NCBI GenBank assembly: GCA_026705465.1
Contig: JAPPAP010000025.1
Span: 493,566 to 546,447 of the forward strand
Reading direction: 5' to 3'
Length of the DNA: 52,882 nucleotides
DNA from: a bacterium
GTDB taxonomy: Bacteria; Actinomycetota; Acidimicrobiia; Acidimicrobiales; Bin134
Both the position numbers and the translations under genes were made by a program. The notes beneath the pieces were generated by a model. That model did no database searches. It was not told the origin of the DNA and saw only the letters and a program-made list of their open reading frames with translations. Positions 18,667 through 26,843 of this stretch are shown here, in pieces (the first letter of the stretch is position 1; each line of letters opens with the position of its first letter).

Positions 18667-19860
18667 CCGCTCGACGATCATGGCCATGCCCTGGCCGCCG
18701 CCCACGCACATGCTCTCAACACCGATGGTCTTGTCGGCGTCCTCCAACCCATTGAGCAGCGTGCCCATGATGCGGGCGCCGGTCATGCCGAAGGGATGGC
18801 CCAAAGCAATGGCCCCGCCGTTCACGTTGAGCTTGTCGTAGCCGATGCCCAGTTCGTCGGCGCTGGGGATGACCTGAGCGGCGAAGGCCTCGTTGATCTC
18901 CACCAGATCGACATCGTCGATGGTCATGCCCGCCCGATCCAGCACCTGGGTGATGGCCGGGATAGGGCCGAGGCCCATGATCTCGGGGTTCACCGCAGCC
19001 ACGCCAGAGGCCACAATCCGCGCCAAAGGCTTGACGCCCAGCTCAGCCGCTTTGGTGTCGCTCATCACCACCACCGCGGCGGCCCCATCGTTGAGAGGGC
19101 AGGCGTTGCCTGCGGTCACCGTGCCGTCGGGGCGGAATACCGGATTGAGCTGGGACACCTTTTCGATCACGGTGCCAGCCCGGATGCCGTCGTCTTTGCT
19201 CACCAAGGTGCCATCGGCCAGGGGATAGGGAGTGATCTCCCGCTCGAAGAAGCCCCGCTCCTGGGCGGCCTCAGCCCGGTTTTGGGACATGACGCCGAAC
19301 TCGTCCTGGCGCTCGCGGCTCACATTCCAGGCCTGGGCCACGTTCTCGGCGGTCTGACCCATGGCGATGTAGATGTCAGGCAGACCCTCGGGCGGCGACC
19401 ATACTGGGGTGCCCTCCCCGCTGCGCTCTTCGGAGCGGGCCTCGGCCTCGGCGAACTTGTCGTTCTTGCCACCGCGGTCAGATGCGCCGGAGGCGAAGCG
19501 GCTCACGCACTCCACCCCGCCCGACACGAACACGTCGCCCTCACCGGCTCGAACCGCGTGGGCGGCCATACGGATGGTCTGAAGCGACGAGGAGCAGTAG
19601 CGATTGACGGTCACGCCGGGCACGTCCAGCCCCGCCAACAGCCCCGACAGCCGGGCGATGTTGTAGCCGGCCTCGCCCGCGGGCTGAGCGCAGCCCCACA
19701 TCACGTCTTCGACGTCGGCGCCGTCGATCTGGGGGACTTTGCTGAGCACGTCGTCGATAATGAATGCCGACATGTCATCGGGACGGACATCGGCCAGCGA
19801 TCCCTTGACCGCCCGCCCGATTGGGGTGCGAGAGGTGGCGACGATTACTGCTTCGGGCAT
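18658..19860 (-). CDS. thiolase family acetyl-CoA C-acyltransferase
   Basis: This 400-residue thiolase cleaves 3-ketoacyl-CoA with CoA or condenses acetyl-CoA units. The nucleophilic cysteine is C89 in VNRYCSSSLQT. The family's LVEINEAFA motif appears, followed by GGAIALGHPFGMTGAR with the active His, and CVGGGQGMAM with the second catalytic Cys near the C-terminus. ATG 19860 follows AGGAGCAACC. It is downstream of, and in the same direction as, the D-aminoacylase-like gene (69-base gap) and may be in the same unit. Acyl chain length preference is not readable from sequence. Confidence 0.93.
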   Translation of the reverse strand: MPEAVIVATSRTPIGRAVKGSLADVRPDDMSAFIIDDVLSKVPQIDGADVEDVMWGCAQPAGEAGYNIARLSGLLAGLDVPGVTVNRYCSSSLQTIRMAAHAVRAGEGDVFVSGGVECVSRFASGASDRGGKNDKFAEAEARSEERSGEGTPVWSPPEGLPDIYIAMGQTAENVAQAWNVSRERQDEFGVMSQNRAEAAQERGFFEREITPYPLADGTLVSKDDGIRAGTVIEKVSQLNPVFRPDGTVTAGNACPLNDGAAAVVVMSDTKAAELGVKPLARIVASGVAAVNPEIMGLGPIPAITQVLDRAGMTIDDVDLVEINEAFAAQVIPSADELGIGYDKLNVNGGAIALGHPFGMTGARIMGTLLNGLEDADKTIGVESMCVGGGQGMAMIVERLS

Positions 19861-19929
19861 GGTTGCTCCTGTAGTGGGTTGGGTCGATTTTCGAGTTGGT
19901 AGAGGTTGGTCGTCTTAGGACAGATCGAC

Positions 19930-21648
19930 CTAGGACAGATCCACGGCTTGAGTGTCAGTTCCGCTGCGGAGGTGCTTGCCGGGCCGGGCGTCGGTGAACT
20001 GCCCGTCTCGGACGATCTCCTCCCCGTTGCAGAAAACGTGGTCGATGCCATCGGCCTCGCCATAGAGGCGGGGTGCTCCGGCGGGCAGGTCGGCCACCAC
20101 AGTGAGGGGCTTGGCCCCCACCCGGGCCTCATCGATCACGACGACGTCGCCGTGCCAGCCCTCTTGAAGCTGGCCCCGCCCCTTGAGCCCGTACAGCTGG
20201 GCCTGTACGTCGGTCATCAAATGGACGGCTTCTTCCATCGAGATGAGTCCCCGCTTCCGCATGCATTGGCCGAGCATCGAAGTGGCGTAGTTGGCAGTCA
20301 TGAACAGGTCGAGGTGGGCACCGGCATCAGAAGCGCCGATCACCGCCCGGCCGTCTCGCCAGATCTCCATGCGGGCCTTCCAGTCCTCATCCGAGGACAC
20401 CGGCGGCGGGGTGCCAAAGGAGGTCTTCAACTCGTCGGCCACCACGATGTCGCACAGGGCATCAAACGGCTTCTTGCCCTCGTCCTCGGCAATCTGGCCC
20501 ACGGTGCGATTCCGATACTGCTCATTCTCGGGGGCGAAGGTGTCGAAGATGATCTTGGTTGACCAGTCGGCCAGACCCTTGAGGGGTCCGGGTTGCTGGG
20601 CCAGCTCATTGAGTCGGTCGCGCTCAGCCTGATCCGACAAGAGCGCCAGCTTCTCGGCGGGCGGGGCCAACATGGCACCCTCCCACTCGGGCAGGGCGTC
20701 GAGCACAAAGCCGCCGGCCATGCTCAGCCGTATCGAGAAGGCCATGGGAATGGTGAGGGCCACCACCTTGCCGCCGTTGGCCTTGGCGTAGTCGCTGGCC
20801 TCCAGCTTGGCGTAGCACTCGTCGAGGTTGCCGGCCATCACGGTCATCACGTTCCAGTTGAGCTGCGTCTGGGCGGCTACCGACATGTCGGTCATCAGAT
20901 TGATGGCGGCATCGTCGAACGGGCCGACGCAGGGGATCAGCTCCAGGGAGGTACCCGGGTACTCCGAGCACACCCGGGCTAGCTCGATCAGCTCCTCGCG
21001 GGTGGCGTAACGGCTGGGCACCATGTTGCCGAACGGATCGTTGTGGGTGCGGGCGTACGACGACGAGAATCCCAACGCGCCAGCCTCCAAACCGGCCCGA
21101 AGCAGATCCTGCATTTGAGCCAGTTCTTCGGGAGTGGCCTCTCGCTTCACGCAGTCGGGGCCCATTACGACCCGGCGCAGGGCCGAGTGGCCCACTTTGA
21201 AGGCTGTGTTGATGGAAAGAGTGCCGTCGAAGGCGTCGAAGTACTCGGCGGTGGAGCGCCAGTTCCACGGCACACCGACTTGGAGCGACTCCAGGGGCAT
21301 GCCCTCCACGCGGGCCAGCATCTGCATCAGGTACTCGCCGTCGGCGGGATCGTCAGTGAGGGGGGCGATAGTGAATCCGCAGTTGCCCCCAATCACGCTG
21401 GTAACCCCGTGCAGGGGCGACGGGCTCAACGTGGTGTCCCAGAACACCTGGGCGTCGAGGTGGGTGTGAACATCGATGAACCCTGGGCACACTGCCTTGC
21501 CAGTGGCATCCACCGTGTTGGCCGCCTCGGCTGTGCCCAAATCGCCGATGGATGCGATACGACCACCTTGCAAACCAAGATCGGCCCGGTAGCGAGGGCT
21601 GCCGGTGCCGTCGACGATGTCTCCGCCCTTGATGATGGTGTCAAACAT
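19930..21648 (-). CDS. N-acyl-D-amino-acid deacylase / D-aminoacylase-type amidohydrolase
   Basis: This is a 572-residue zinc amidohydrolase of the D-aminoacylase branch. The amidohydrolase start is FDTIIKGGDIVDGTG, and the metal site appears as GFIDVHTHLDAQVFWD (H61, H63, D65). GNCGFTIAPL and the late IGASDAGAHLDLF (catalytic Asp) are typical of the branch, and the C-terminal beta-sandwich ends with DVVVIDEARVGAKPL. Known relatives remove acyl groups from N-acyl-D-amino acids, but this branch is wide and also contains dipeptidases and other amidases. ATG 21648 is preceded by AGGGG. The real substrate is unknown. Confidence 0.85.
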   Translation of the reverse strand: MFDTIIKGGDIVDGTGSPRYRADLGLQGGRIASIGDLGTAEAANTVDATGKAVCPGFIDVHTHLDAQVFWDTTLSPSPLHGVTSVIGGNCGFTIAPLTDDPADGEYLMQMLARVEGMPLESLQVGVPWNWRSTAEYFDAFDGTLSINTAFKVGHSALRRVVMGPDCVKREATPEELAQMQDLLRAGLEAGALGFSSSYARTHNDPFGNMVPSRYATREELIELARVCSEYPGTSLELIPCVGPFDDAAINLMTDMSVAAQTQLNWNVMTVMAGNLDECYAKLEASDYAKANGGKVVALTIPMAFSIRLSMAGGFVLDALPEWEGAMLAPPAEKLALLSDQAERDRLNELAQQPGPLKGLADWSTKIIFDTFAPENEQYRNRTVGQIAEDEGKKPFDALCDIVVADELKTSFGTPPPVSSDEDWKARMEIWRDGRAVIGASDAGAHLDLFMTANYATSMLGQCMRKRGLISMEEAVHLMTDVQAQLYGLKGRGQLQEGWHGDVVVIDEARVGAKPLTVVADLPAGAPRLYGEADGIDHVFCNGEEIVRDGQFTDARPGKHLRSGTDTQAVDLS

Positions 21649-21761
21649 GTTTCGCCCCTTGTGCGCCCCCCATTGGCGCGCTTTGTCAACAATCTAGGGC
21701 ATCCTTGGGCTGGTTGGCGAAGAACAGGCCGCTGGGTGGATCACCCGAGCCATCGCGTCAG

Positions 21762-21767
21762 TAAGCT
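21762..21767 (+). promoter_or_regulatory. candidate leaderless -10 box TAAGCT
   Basis: TAAGCT ends 8 bases before ATG 21776 of the amidohydrolase gene. Confidence 0.45.
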
Positions 21768-21775
21768 TGCTGCCC

Positions 21776-22996
21776 ATGGCAGAGATCCCCCGCATCATCT
21801 CCGTGGACGACCATGTGGTCGAGCCGCCTGACTTGTGGACAGAGCGGCTTCCCCGCAAGTACCACGACCGCTGTCCGCGGGTGGAGCGCGACAAGGCCAA
21901 GTTCCACTTCGAGGGCGGAGTGTTCAGCTACGAGAAAGGGGCTCCCGACGGGACCTGGGGCGACTGGTGGCTCTACGACGACCTGATCTACCCGTTCCCC
22001 AAGCTGTCGGCGGCCATCGGATTCGAGCCGCTTACCAATACCCCGGTGACGTTTGACGAGATTCTGCCCGGGTGCTGGAAGCAGAAGGAGCGCCTCCAAG
22101 ACATGGACGCCAACCATGTGGAGGCATCGATCTGCTTTCCCAACGTGCTGCCCCGATTCTGCGGACAGGCCTTCTACGAGCGGGAGGACAAGGATCTGGC
22201 TCTGCTGTGCGTCAAGGCCTACAACGACTGGATGATCGACGAGTGGTGCGCGGGAGACGGCAAAGGACGGCTGATTCCGCTGACCATCATTCCTTTGTGG
22301 GACGCCAACCTCGCCGCGGAGGAGATCCACCGCTGCGCCGACAAGGGCAGCTTCGCGGTGGCTTTCTCGGAGAATCCGTACCATCTGGGCTTGCCGTCGA
22401 TACACGACCCCAGCGGATTCTGGGAGCCGTTCTTCGCCGCCTGCGAAGAGACCGGCACGGTGGTGAACATGCACATCGGGTCGTCGTCGAAGATGCCGAC
22501 CACATCGCCCGACGCCCCGTTCGCGGTCAGCTCCACCATCACCTTCAGCAACGCCATGGGCTCGATGTGCGACTACATCCTGTCTGGCGTGTTCGAGCGG
22601 TATCCCGGCCTCCGGGTGGCCTACAGCGAGGGCCAGGTGGGGTGGATGCCCTACGTGATCGAGCGCATGGACAAGCTGTGGGAAGAGCGGATCAACGACG
22701 ACAACGGCGATTTCGGGGTGAACCTGCCCAACCCGCCGTCGTCCTATATCGCCGGCCACGTGTGGGGTTGCATGTTCGACGATGAGGTGGGGCTGCGGAA
22801 CCGCGACCTCATTGGCATGGACCAGATCACCTTCGAGGTGGACTACCCCCACGCCGACTCCACGTTCCCCCACACCAAGGAAGTGGCCACCAGGATCGTG
22901 ACCCAGGCCCAGCTCAATGAGGAGGAGGCCTACAAGCTGCTCCGGGGCAATGCCATCGAGCTGTACGGCTTGGAGAAATACGGCATCGCCGCCTAG
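21776..22996 (+). CDS. amidohydrolase family protein (Amidohydro_2 type)
   Basis: This 406-residue TIM-barrel hydrolase has an N-terminal IISVDDHVVEPPDLW, where the usual HxH metal pair is replaced by DxH. The C-terminal ITFEVDYPHADSTFPHTK supplies the conserved Asp/His. This layout is that of actinobacterial Amidohydro_2 proteins related to aromatic-acid decarboxylases. A second member with the same DxH start lies at 40604-41680. I use ATG 21776 rather than TTG 21767, since the leaderless-type box TAAGCT is 8 bases before it. It may be co-transcribed with the aldehyde dehydrogenase 51 bases downstream. Substrate unknown. Confidence 0.8.
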   Translation: MAEIPRIISVDDHVVEPPDLWTERLPRKYHDRCPRVERDKAKFHFEGGVFSYEKGAPDGTWGDWWLYDDLIYPFPKLSAAIGFEPLTNTPVTFDEILPGCWKQKERLQDMDANHVEASICFPNVLPRFCGQAFYEREDKDLALLCVKAYNDWMIDEWCAGDGKGRLIPLTIIPLWDANLAAEEIHRCADKGSFAVAFSENPYHLGLPSIHDPSGFWEPFFAACEETGTVVNMHIGSSSKMPTTSPDAPFAVSSTITFSNAMGSMCDYILSGVFERYPGLRVAYSEGQVGWMPYVIERMDKLWEERINDDNGDFGVNLPNPPSSYIAGHVWGCMFDDEVGLRNRDLIGMDQITFEVDYPHADSTFPHTKEVATRIVTQAQLNEEEAYKLLRGNAIELYGLEKYGIAA

Positions 22997-23046
22997 TCCG
23001 GTCAGCCGTTTGGAGTAGCCGGTATTCCGGTAGAGGGGGAATCGCC

Positions 23047-24528
23047 ATGGCACTGGCCGAGTTGGAGCCGTTGAACGTCGACGAGGAATACCGCCTACTC
23101 ATCGGAGGTGAATGGGTCGCCGCCGAGTCGGGCACCTATGAGATCGTCGACCCCAACTCCACCCAGGTGATCGGCCATGCTCCTGAGGCATCGATCTCTC
23201 AAGTGAACGATGCTGCTGCCGCAGCCAAGGCCGCCCTGCCCATCTGGCGGGATACCCCGATGGCCGAGCGGTGCGCCATGATCGGCCGCGCTGCCGACTT
23301 GCTGGAGCAAAAGCTTGGCGGACTGGTTGGCCTGGTCCAAGGGGAGACGGGGGCCACCATCAATGTGACCGAGATGATCCAGGTCCCCTCTTGTGCCGAT
23401 CGGTTCCGCCACTATGAGACCCCGGTAAATGTGGACGATCCCATCGAGCCGTACCCGGTGGAGGAAAATCCGCTGGGGCCTGGCGGGCTGTCGTGTGCCC
23501 ACGTGATCCGCCAGCCGGTGGGGGTCGTGGCCTGCATAACCTCTTATAACTTCCCGCTGGTCAACATGTCGGGCAAGATTGCCCCCGCCCTGGCTATGGG
23601 CAACACGTTGGTGATAAAGCCTGCGCCTCAAGACCCGCTGGCCGTGATCAAGATGGGCGAGATCATCGAAGAAGCCGGTTTTCCGCCGGGGGTCATCAAC
23701 ATCATCACCGGATCGGGAGTCGTAGCGGGGGCTGCGCTGGTGGAGTCCCGAGACGTGAACATGATCAGCTTCACTGGTTCCTCGGCAGTGGGAGCCAAGA
23801 TCATGCAGGCGGGCGGATCCACCATGAAGCGCCTGCTCATGGAGCTGGGAGGCAAGGGTGCCTGCGTGTTGACCGACGATTGCAACCTGGATGGCGCGGT
23901 AGGGGCCATTGCTTCGGTGTGGGGATTCCATAGCGGCCAGATCTGCACCGCACCCACCCGGGTGATCGTCCACCGCTCCCGCTACGACGAATTGGTGGAC
24001 AAGCTGACCGCGGTAGCCGGAATGCTGAAGGTAGGCGATCCCCTCGACCGCGACACGCTGGTTGGCCCGGTCATCACTGAGCTTCATCGCGACCGGGTGG
24101 AGCATTTCATCGCCAGCGGCGTGGCCGACGGCGCCACCCTGCTGTGCGGCGGAGGCCGCCCCGACCTGCCCGGCTACTTTGTGGAACCCACCTTGCTGGT
24201 GGACTGCACTCCGGACATGCGCGTCGTGCAGCGTGAGATCTTCGGCCCGGTGGTGGTGGTGATGGCCCACGACGACGACGACCACGCGGTGGAGCTGGCC
24301 AACGACAGCGACTACGGGCTGTTCAGCTACGTGTTCGCGGGCACCACCGCCCGAGCCTTCGAGATCGGCAAGCGCATCGAATCGGGCAACGTCGGCCTCA
24401 ACTCCATGGCGCCGCACATCCACGCCCCGTTCGGCGGCTTCAAGATGAGCGGCGTGGGCCGCGACCGGGGCGTCTACGGCCTCCACGCCTACAGCGAGAT
24501 CCAAGCCCTGAACTGGATGTCCGGTTAG
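23047..24528 (+). CDS. NAD(P)-dependent aldehyde dehydrogenase
   Basis: This 493-residue aldehyde dehydrogenase oxidises an aldehyde to its acid. The catalytic cysteine is C300 in GQICTAPTR and the general base is E266 in LLMELGGKGAC. The Rossmann segment ISFTGSSAVGAKIM and the C-terminal PFGGFKMSGVGRDRG are also present. The start ATG 23047 follows TAGAGGGGGAATCGCC, a ribosome-binding site, 51 bases after the amidohydrolase stop, so co-expression with that gene is likely. The substrate is not predictable, but the residues at the active site fit general ALDH rather than CoA-acylating enzymes. Confidence 0.93.
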   Translation: MALAELEPLNVDEEYRLLIGGEWVAAESGTYEIVDPNSTQVIGHAPEASISQVNDAAAAAKAALPIWRDTPMAERCAMIGRAADLLEQKLGGLVGLVQGETGATINVTEMIQVPSCADRFRHYETPVNVDDPIEPYPVEENPLGPGGLSCAHVIRQPVGVVACITSYNFPLVNMSGKIAPALAMGNTLVIKPAPQDPLAVIKMGEIIEEAGFPPGVINIITGSGVVAGAALVESRDVNMISFTGSSAVGAKIMQAGGSTMKRLLMELGGKGACVLTDDCNLDGAVGAIASVWGFHSGQICTAPTRVIVHRSRYDELVDKLTAVAGMLKVGDPLDRDTLVGPVITELHRDRVEHFIASGVADGATLLCGGGRPDLPGYFVEPTLLVDCTPDMRVVQREIFGPVVVVMAHDDDDHAVELANDSDYGLFSYVFAGTTARAFEIGKRIESGNVGLNSMAPHIHAPFGGFKMSGVGRDRGVYGLHAYSEIQALNWMSG

Positions 24529-24604
24529 CGGTTTATTGGGCGGCTCTACCCCGCGGGAGCGCGCAGTGCCATTGAGATCATGACGCTGTGGCACGCTGGT
24601 TGGT

Positions 24605-25393
24605 GTGGTTGAGGAGCCCCTTGGCGGGGGGATTGCCAACGCTGGGCAAGTGGTCCGGGTCGGTGAGCATGTTCTTCGACCATCGAGTCCGCACTCAGGC
24701 TCGATCCATGCCTTTCTTCGGGCGGTGAGGCGCTCCGGATTCGAGGGCGCTCCTAAACCGGTCGGCATCGATGACGATGGCCGCGAGCGCTTGGTCTTCA
24801 TCGAAGGCGAGGTTCCGGTACCGCCCTATCCGGAGTGGAGCCAGTCCGACATCGCGTTGGCGTCTACGGCTGAATTGCTGCGTGGATTGCATGACGCCGC
24901 CACCGGATTCGACCCCCGGGATCTCAATTGGAACGACGGTTTAGCCGACCCTGAGGGCGGAACAATCGTTTGTCATAACGACGTGTGCCTGGAGAACGTT
25001 GTCTTCCGTGATGGCGTCGCCGTTGCGCTGCTCGATTTCGAGTTCGCCGCCCCCGGACGTCCCATTTACGACCTGGCCTGTCTGGCTCGGCTGTGCGTGC
25101 CGATCGACAACGACTTCGACCAAGCCCGTCTCGGGTGGCAGCCAGCTGATCGGTCGGCGCGGCTGCGGCTGGTAGCCGACGCTTACGGCCTGGACCGGGA
25201 CGGGCGTGGGGAGCTGCTAGCCGCTATGGAAGACGCCCTTACCCGCGCCGAGGAATTTATAGAGCGCCGCGTAGAGGCGGGTGACCCCAACTTCGTCGAG
25301 ATGTGGGACCGCACCGACGGCGCTGAGCGCTATCACCGCCGACGCCGCTGGTGGAACGACAATCACCATCACTTCGCGGCCGCCTTCCGCTAG
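24605..25393 (+). CDS. aminoglycoside phosphotransferase/choline kinase-fold protein
   Basis: This 262-residue small-molecule kinase-fold protein shows the Brenner-type catalytic motif VCHNDVCLENVVF (H124, D126, N at the end) and the metal-binding LLDFEFAAPGRPIYDLA. The N-terminal glycine-rich part is short and degenerate (GGIANAGQVVRVGEHVLRP), so ATP binding may be altered. The GTG start at 24605 is the first usable start and has no clear ribosome-binding site. Members of this fold phosphorylate antibiotics, choline, sugars or other alcohols. Nothing here fixes a substrate, so a resistance function should not be assumed. Confidence 0.75.
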   Translation: MVEEPLGGGIANAGQVVRVGEHVLRPSSPHSGSIHAFLRAVRRSGFEGAPKPVGIDDDGRERLVFIEGEVPVPPYPEWSQSDIALASTAELLRGLHDAATGFDPRDLNWNDGLADPEGGTIVCHNDVCLENVVFRDGVAVALLDFEFAAPGRPIYDLACLARLCVPIDNDFDQARLGWQPADRSARLRLVADAYGLDRDGRGELLAAMEDALTRAEEFIERRVEAGDPNFVEMWDRTDGAERYHRRRRWWNDNHHHFAAAFR

Positions 25394-25424
25394 AGAACCA
25401 TCCCAGGGTTTGAGTTCGCTCTAG
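25390..25424. terminator. inverted repeat spanning two convergent stop codons
   Basis: CTAGAG (25390-25395) and CTCTAG (25419-25424) are perfect inverted repeats covering the TAG stops of the convergent kinase-fold and SDR genes. The shared TAG explains part of the symmetry, so this is only a candidate terminator. Confidence 0.3.
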
Positions 25425-26257
25425 ACCGGGCGGTGGCCGCCGGGGTAGGGGGCGGTGCCGTCGAGGGTCATGACGGTGCGGTTCAGCTCGTCGAGGAGGG
25501 GGAGGCTGGACAGGACTTGGCCGCAGCGGTCGATGGGGCAGTCGCAGAGGGCTACGGCAGCCTCGACCATCGCCTCCATAGATTCGATCTGGTCGGGCCG
25601 CAGAATGTTGCCCACCAACTCGTCGGCACCCTCGGACAGCACGGCGGCCAGGGGTTCGATGGTGTTGATGCGGATATTGCGGGGGTGCAGTTCCACCGCC
25701 CACGCGCTGGTCATGCGGTTGAGGCCCGCTTTGGTGGTGCCGTAGAACCCGAAGACCCCTTTGACCCCGTCGGAGGGGAAGGGCGGGCCGGCGGCCAAGT
25801 TGGCGGTGGCGCTGGACAGGTTCACGATCCAGCCCTCGCCGGCAGACTCCATGTCGGGCAACACTGCCTCAATGAGGTCGTGGGGGGCCAGAAGGTTGAC
25901 TTCCAACATCAGGCGACGCCGCTTCAGCGAGTAGCCGTTCATCGGCTGGTAGATGGCCGCAGCGGCGTTGTTGACCAAGATGTCGATGGGGCCAAGAGCC
26001 TCCCGGGCTTGAGGGGCGATGGCAGCCCGACTGTCGGCGTCGCCCAGATCGGCCTGGATAGCGATGTGCGTGCCCGGGTAGGCGTTGAGATCGGCCAAGG
26101 TTTCGTTGAGCGAACCGGGCAGGGTGGGATGGGCGTCCAGCGTGCGGGCGGTGATGGCCACATTGGCCCCCTCGGCGGCCAACCGCTGGGCGATACCCCT
26201 ACCGATGCCCCGGCTGGCTCCAGTGACGATGGCGTTCTTGCCCTCAAATCGCTTCAT
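25421..26257 (-). CDS. short-chain dehydrogenase/reductase (SDR)
   Basis: This 278-residue classical-type SDR has the nucleotide-binding TGASRGIGRG near the N-terminus, NNAAAAIY, the Ser of the active site in IVNLSSATANLA, and the catalytic YGTTK. Between the first and second strands it carries a longer loop (ARTLDAHPTLPGSLNETL). Start ATG 26257 (MKRFEGKNAIVTG) is preceded by TAGGAT. It is divergent from the seleno-peroxiredoxin gene, with 92 bases between starts. Substrate unknown. Confidence 0.88.
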   Translation of the reverse strand: MKRFEGKNAIVTGASRGIGRGIAQRLAAEGANVAITARTLDAHPTLPGSLNETLADLNAYPGTHIAIQADLGDADSRAAIAPQAREALGPIDILVNNAAAAIYQPMNGYSLKRRRLMLEVNLLAPHDLIEAVLPDMESAGEGWIVNLSSATANLAAGPPFPSDGVKGVFGFYGTTKAGLNRMTSAWAVELHPRNIRINTIEPLAAVLSEGADELVGNILRPDQIESMEAMVEAAVALCDCPIDRCGQVLSSLPLLDELNRTVMTLDGTAPYPGGHRPV

Positions 26258-26264
26258 GGCCCGC

Positions 26265-26270
26265 ATCCTA
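26265..26270 (-). promoter_or_regulatory. candidate leaderless -10 box TAGGAT
   Basis: On the minus strand TAGGAT ends 7 bases before ATG 26257 of the SDR gene. Confidence 0.45.
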
Positions 26271-26335
26271 AGTTCACAGGCGTTCCCTTCCCTCAGCCAG
26301 ACACCTACAACTGCTCTCTCCAATGGTGTCGGAAC

Positions 26336-26341
26336 TAGGGT
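26336..26341 (+). promoter_or_regulatory. candidate leaderless -10 box TAGGGT
   Basis: TAGGGT ends 8 bases before ATG 26350 of the seleno-peroxiredoxin gene, supporting translation from upstream of its in-frame TGA. Confidence 0.5.
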
Positions 26342-26349
26342 CACCACCC

Positions 26350-26820
26350 ATGCTCAGCGAAGGCACGAATGCTCCGGAGTTCACCGCACCCGACCAGGAC
26401 GGCAATGATCTGTCGCTGGCTGACCTGCGGGGCAATTGGGTGGCGTTCTGGTGGTACCCGAAGGCGTCCACCAAGGGTTGAACCATCCAGGGAAGGGGAT
26501 TCCGTGATCGAATCTCCGAGTTTGAGGCCCTCGGGGCTGTTGTGGTGGGAGCGTCGTTCGATTCCGTTGAGGAACAGAAGGGCTTTGTGGACGGGGAGAG
26601 CTTTCCGTTCGCGTTGATCTCCGATCCCGACCGGGCTGTGGGGCGGGCCTACGACGCCGAGCGAGCCGAGGGCGAGCCCTACTACGAGCACGGGCTGCCC
26701 CGCCGAATCAGCTATCTCATCTCACCGGAGGGCACCGTGGCCAAGGCCTACGACCTTGAGGGTCAAGATCTGGCCGAGCACGCGGCCGAGATCATCGCCG
26801 ACATCAAGGCTCTGAGCTAG
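26350..26820 (+). CDS. selenocysteine-containing peroxiredoxin (BCP/AhpC-TSA type)
   Basis: Reading through TGA 26479-26481 joins two halves of a 156-residue peroxiredoxin that reduces hydroperoxides. Before the TGA stand APEFTAPDQDGNDLSLADL and WVAFWWYPKASTKG. After it come TIQGRGFRDRISEFEALG, VVVGASFDS, FALISDPDRAVGRAY and RRISYLISPEGTVAKAY, all standard family blocks. The recoded position, residue 44, is the peroxidatic Cys of the BCP/PrxQ motif YPKxxTxGC. The protein has no cysteine at all, so the selenol would be the sole catalytic residue and resolution must come from outside. A strong SECIS-like hairpin follows the TGA. The gene is divergent from an SDR and convergent with a quinone-oxidoreductase-like gene. 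Confidence 0.9.
26495..26517 (+). promoter_or_regulatory. candidate bacterial SECIS hairpin of peroxiredoxin gene
   Basis: GGGGATTC (26495-26502) pairs with GAATCTCC (26510-26517), giving 8 bp with one G-U pair around the loop CGTGATC. The loop starts 21 bases after the TGA and its second base is G. Both properties fit the published bacterial SECIS model (loop 16-37 bases from UGA, G in the first two loop positions). Confidence 0.7.
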
Positions 26821-26822
26821 GG

Positions 26823-26839
26823 GCTGTATTTCAGACAGC
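26823..26839. terminator. candidate bidirectional terminator
   Basis: GCTGT-ATTTCAG-ACAGC forms a 5-bp stem between the convergent peroxiredoxin and quinone-oxidoreductase-like genes, with CTA/TAG able to extend it after a bulge. Confidence 0.4.
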
Positions 26840-26843
26840 TAGG

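Noticed and set aside
18796..19902. Plus-strand open frame opposite the thiolase gene
   Set aside because: Antisense shadow of a complete thiolase with C89, the GHP motif and the second Cys.
21758..23053. Long minus-strand open frame opposite the amidohydrolase gene
   Set aside because: Antisense shadow. The plus-strand protein has family motifs and a start box.
23095..24801. Long minus-strand open frame opposite the aldehyde dehydrogenase gene
   Set aside because: The plus strand encodes a complete ALDH with catalytic residues. The antisense translation is His/Gly/Val-rich without any recognisable motif.
24605..25393. Antibiotic-resistance aminoglycoside kinase
   Set aside because: Only the general kinase fold is supported, the N-terminal ATP loop is degenerate, and no mobile or resistance context is present.
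26350..26820. Peroxiredoxin as a pseudogene with a nonsense mutation
   Set aside because: Everything before and after the TGA is intact, the codon is at the catalytic position, a SECIS-like hairpin follows, and two other genes show the same pattern.
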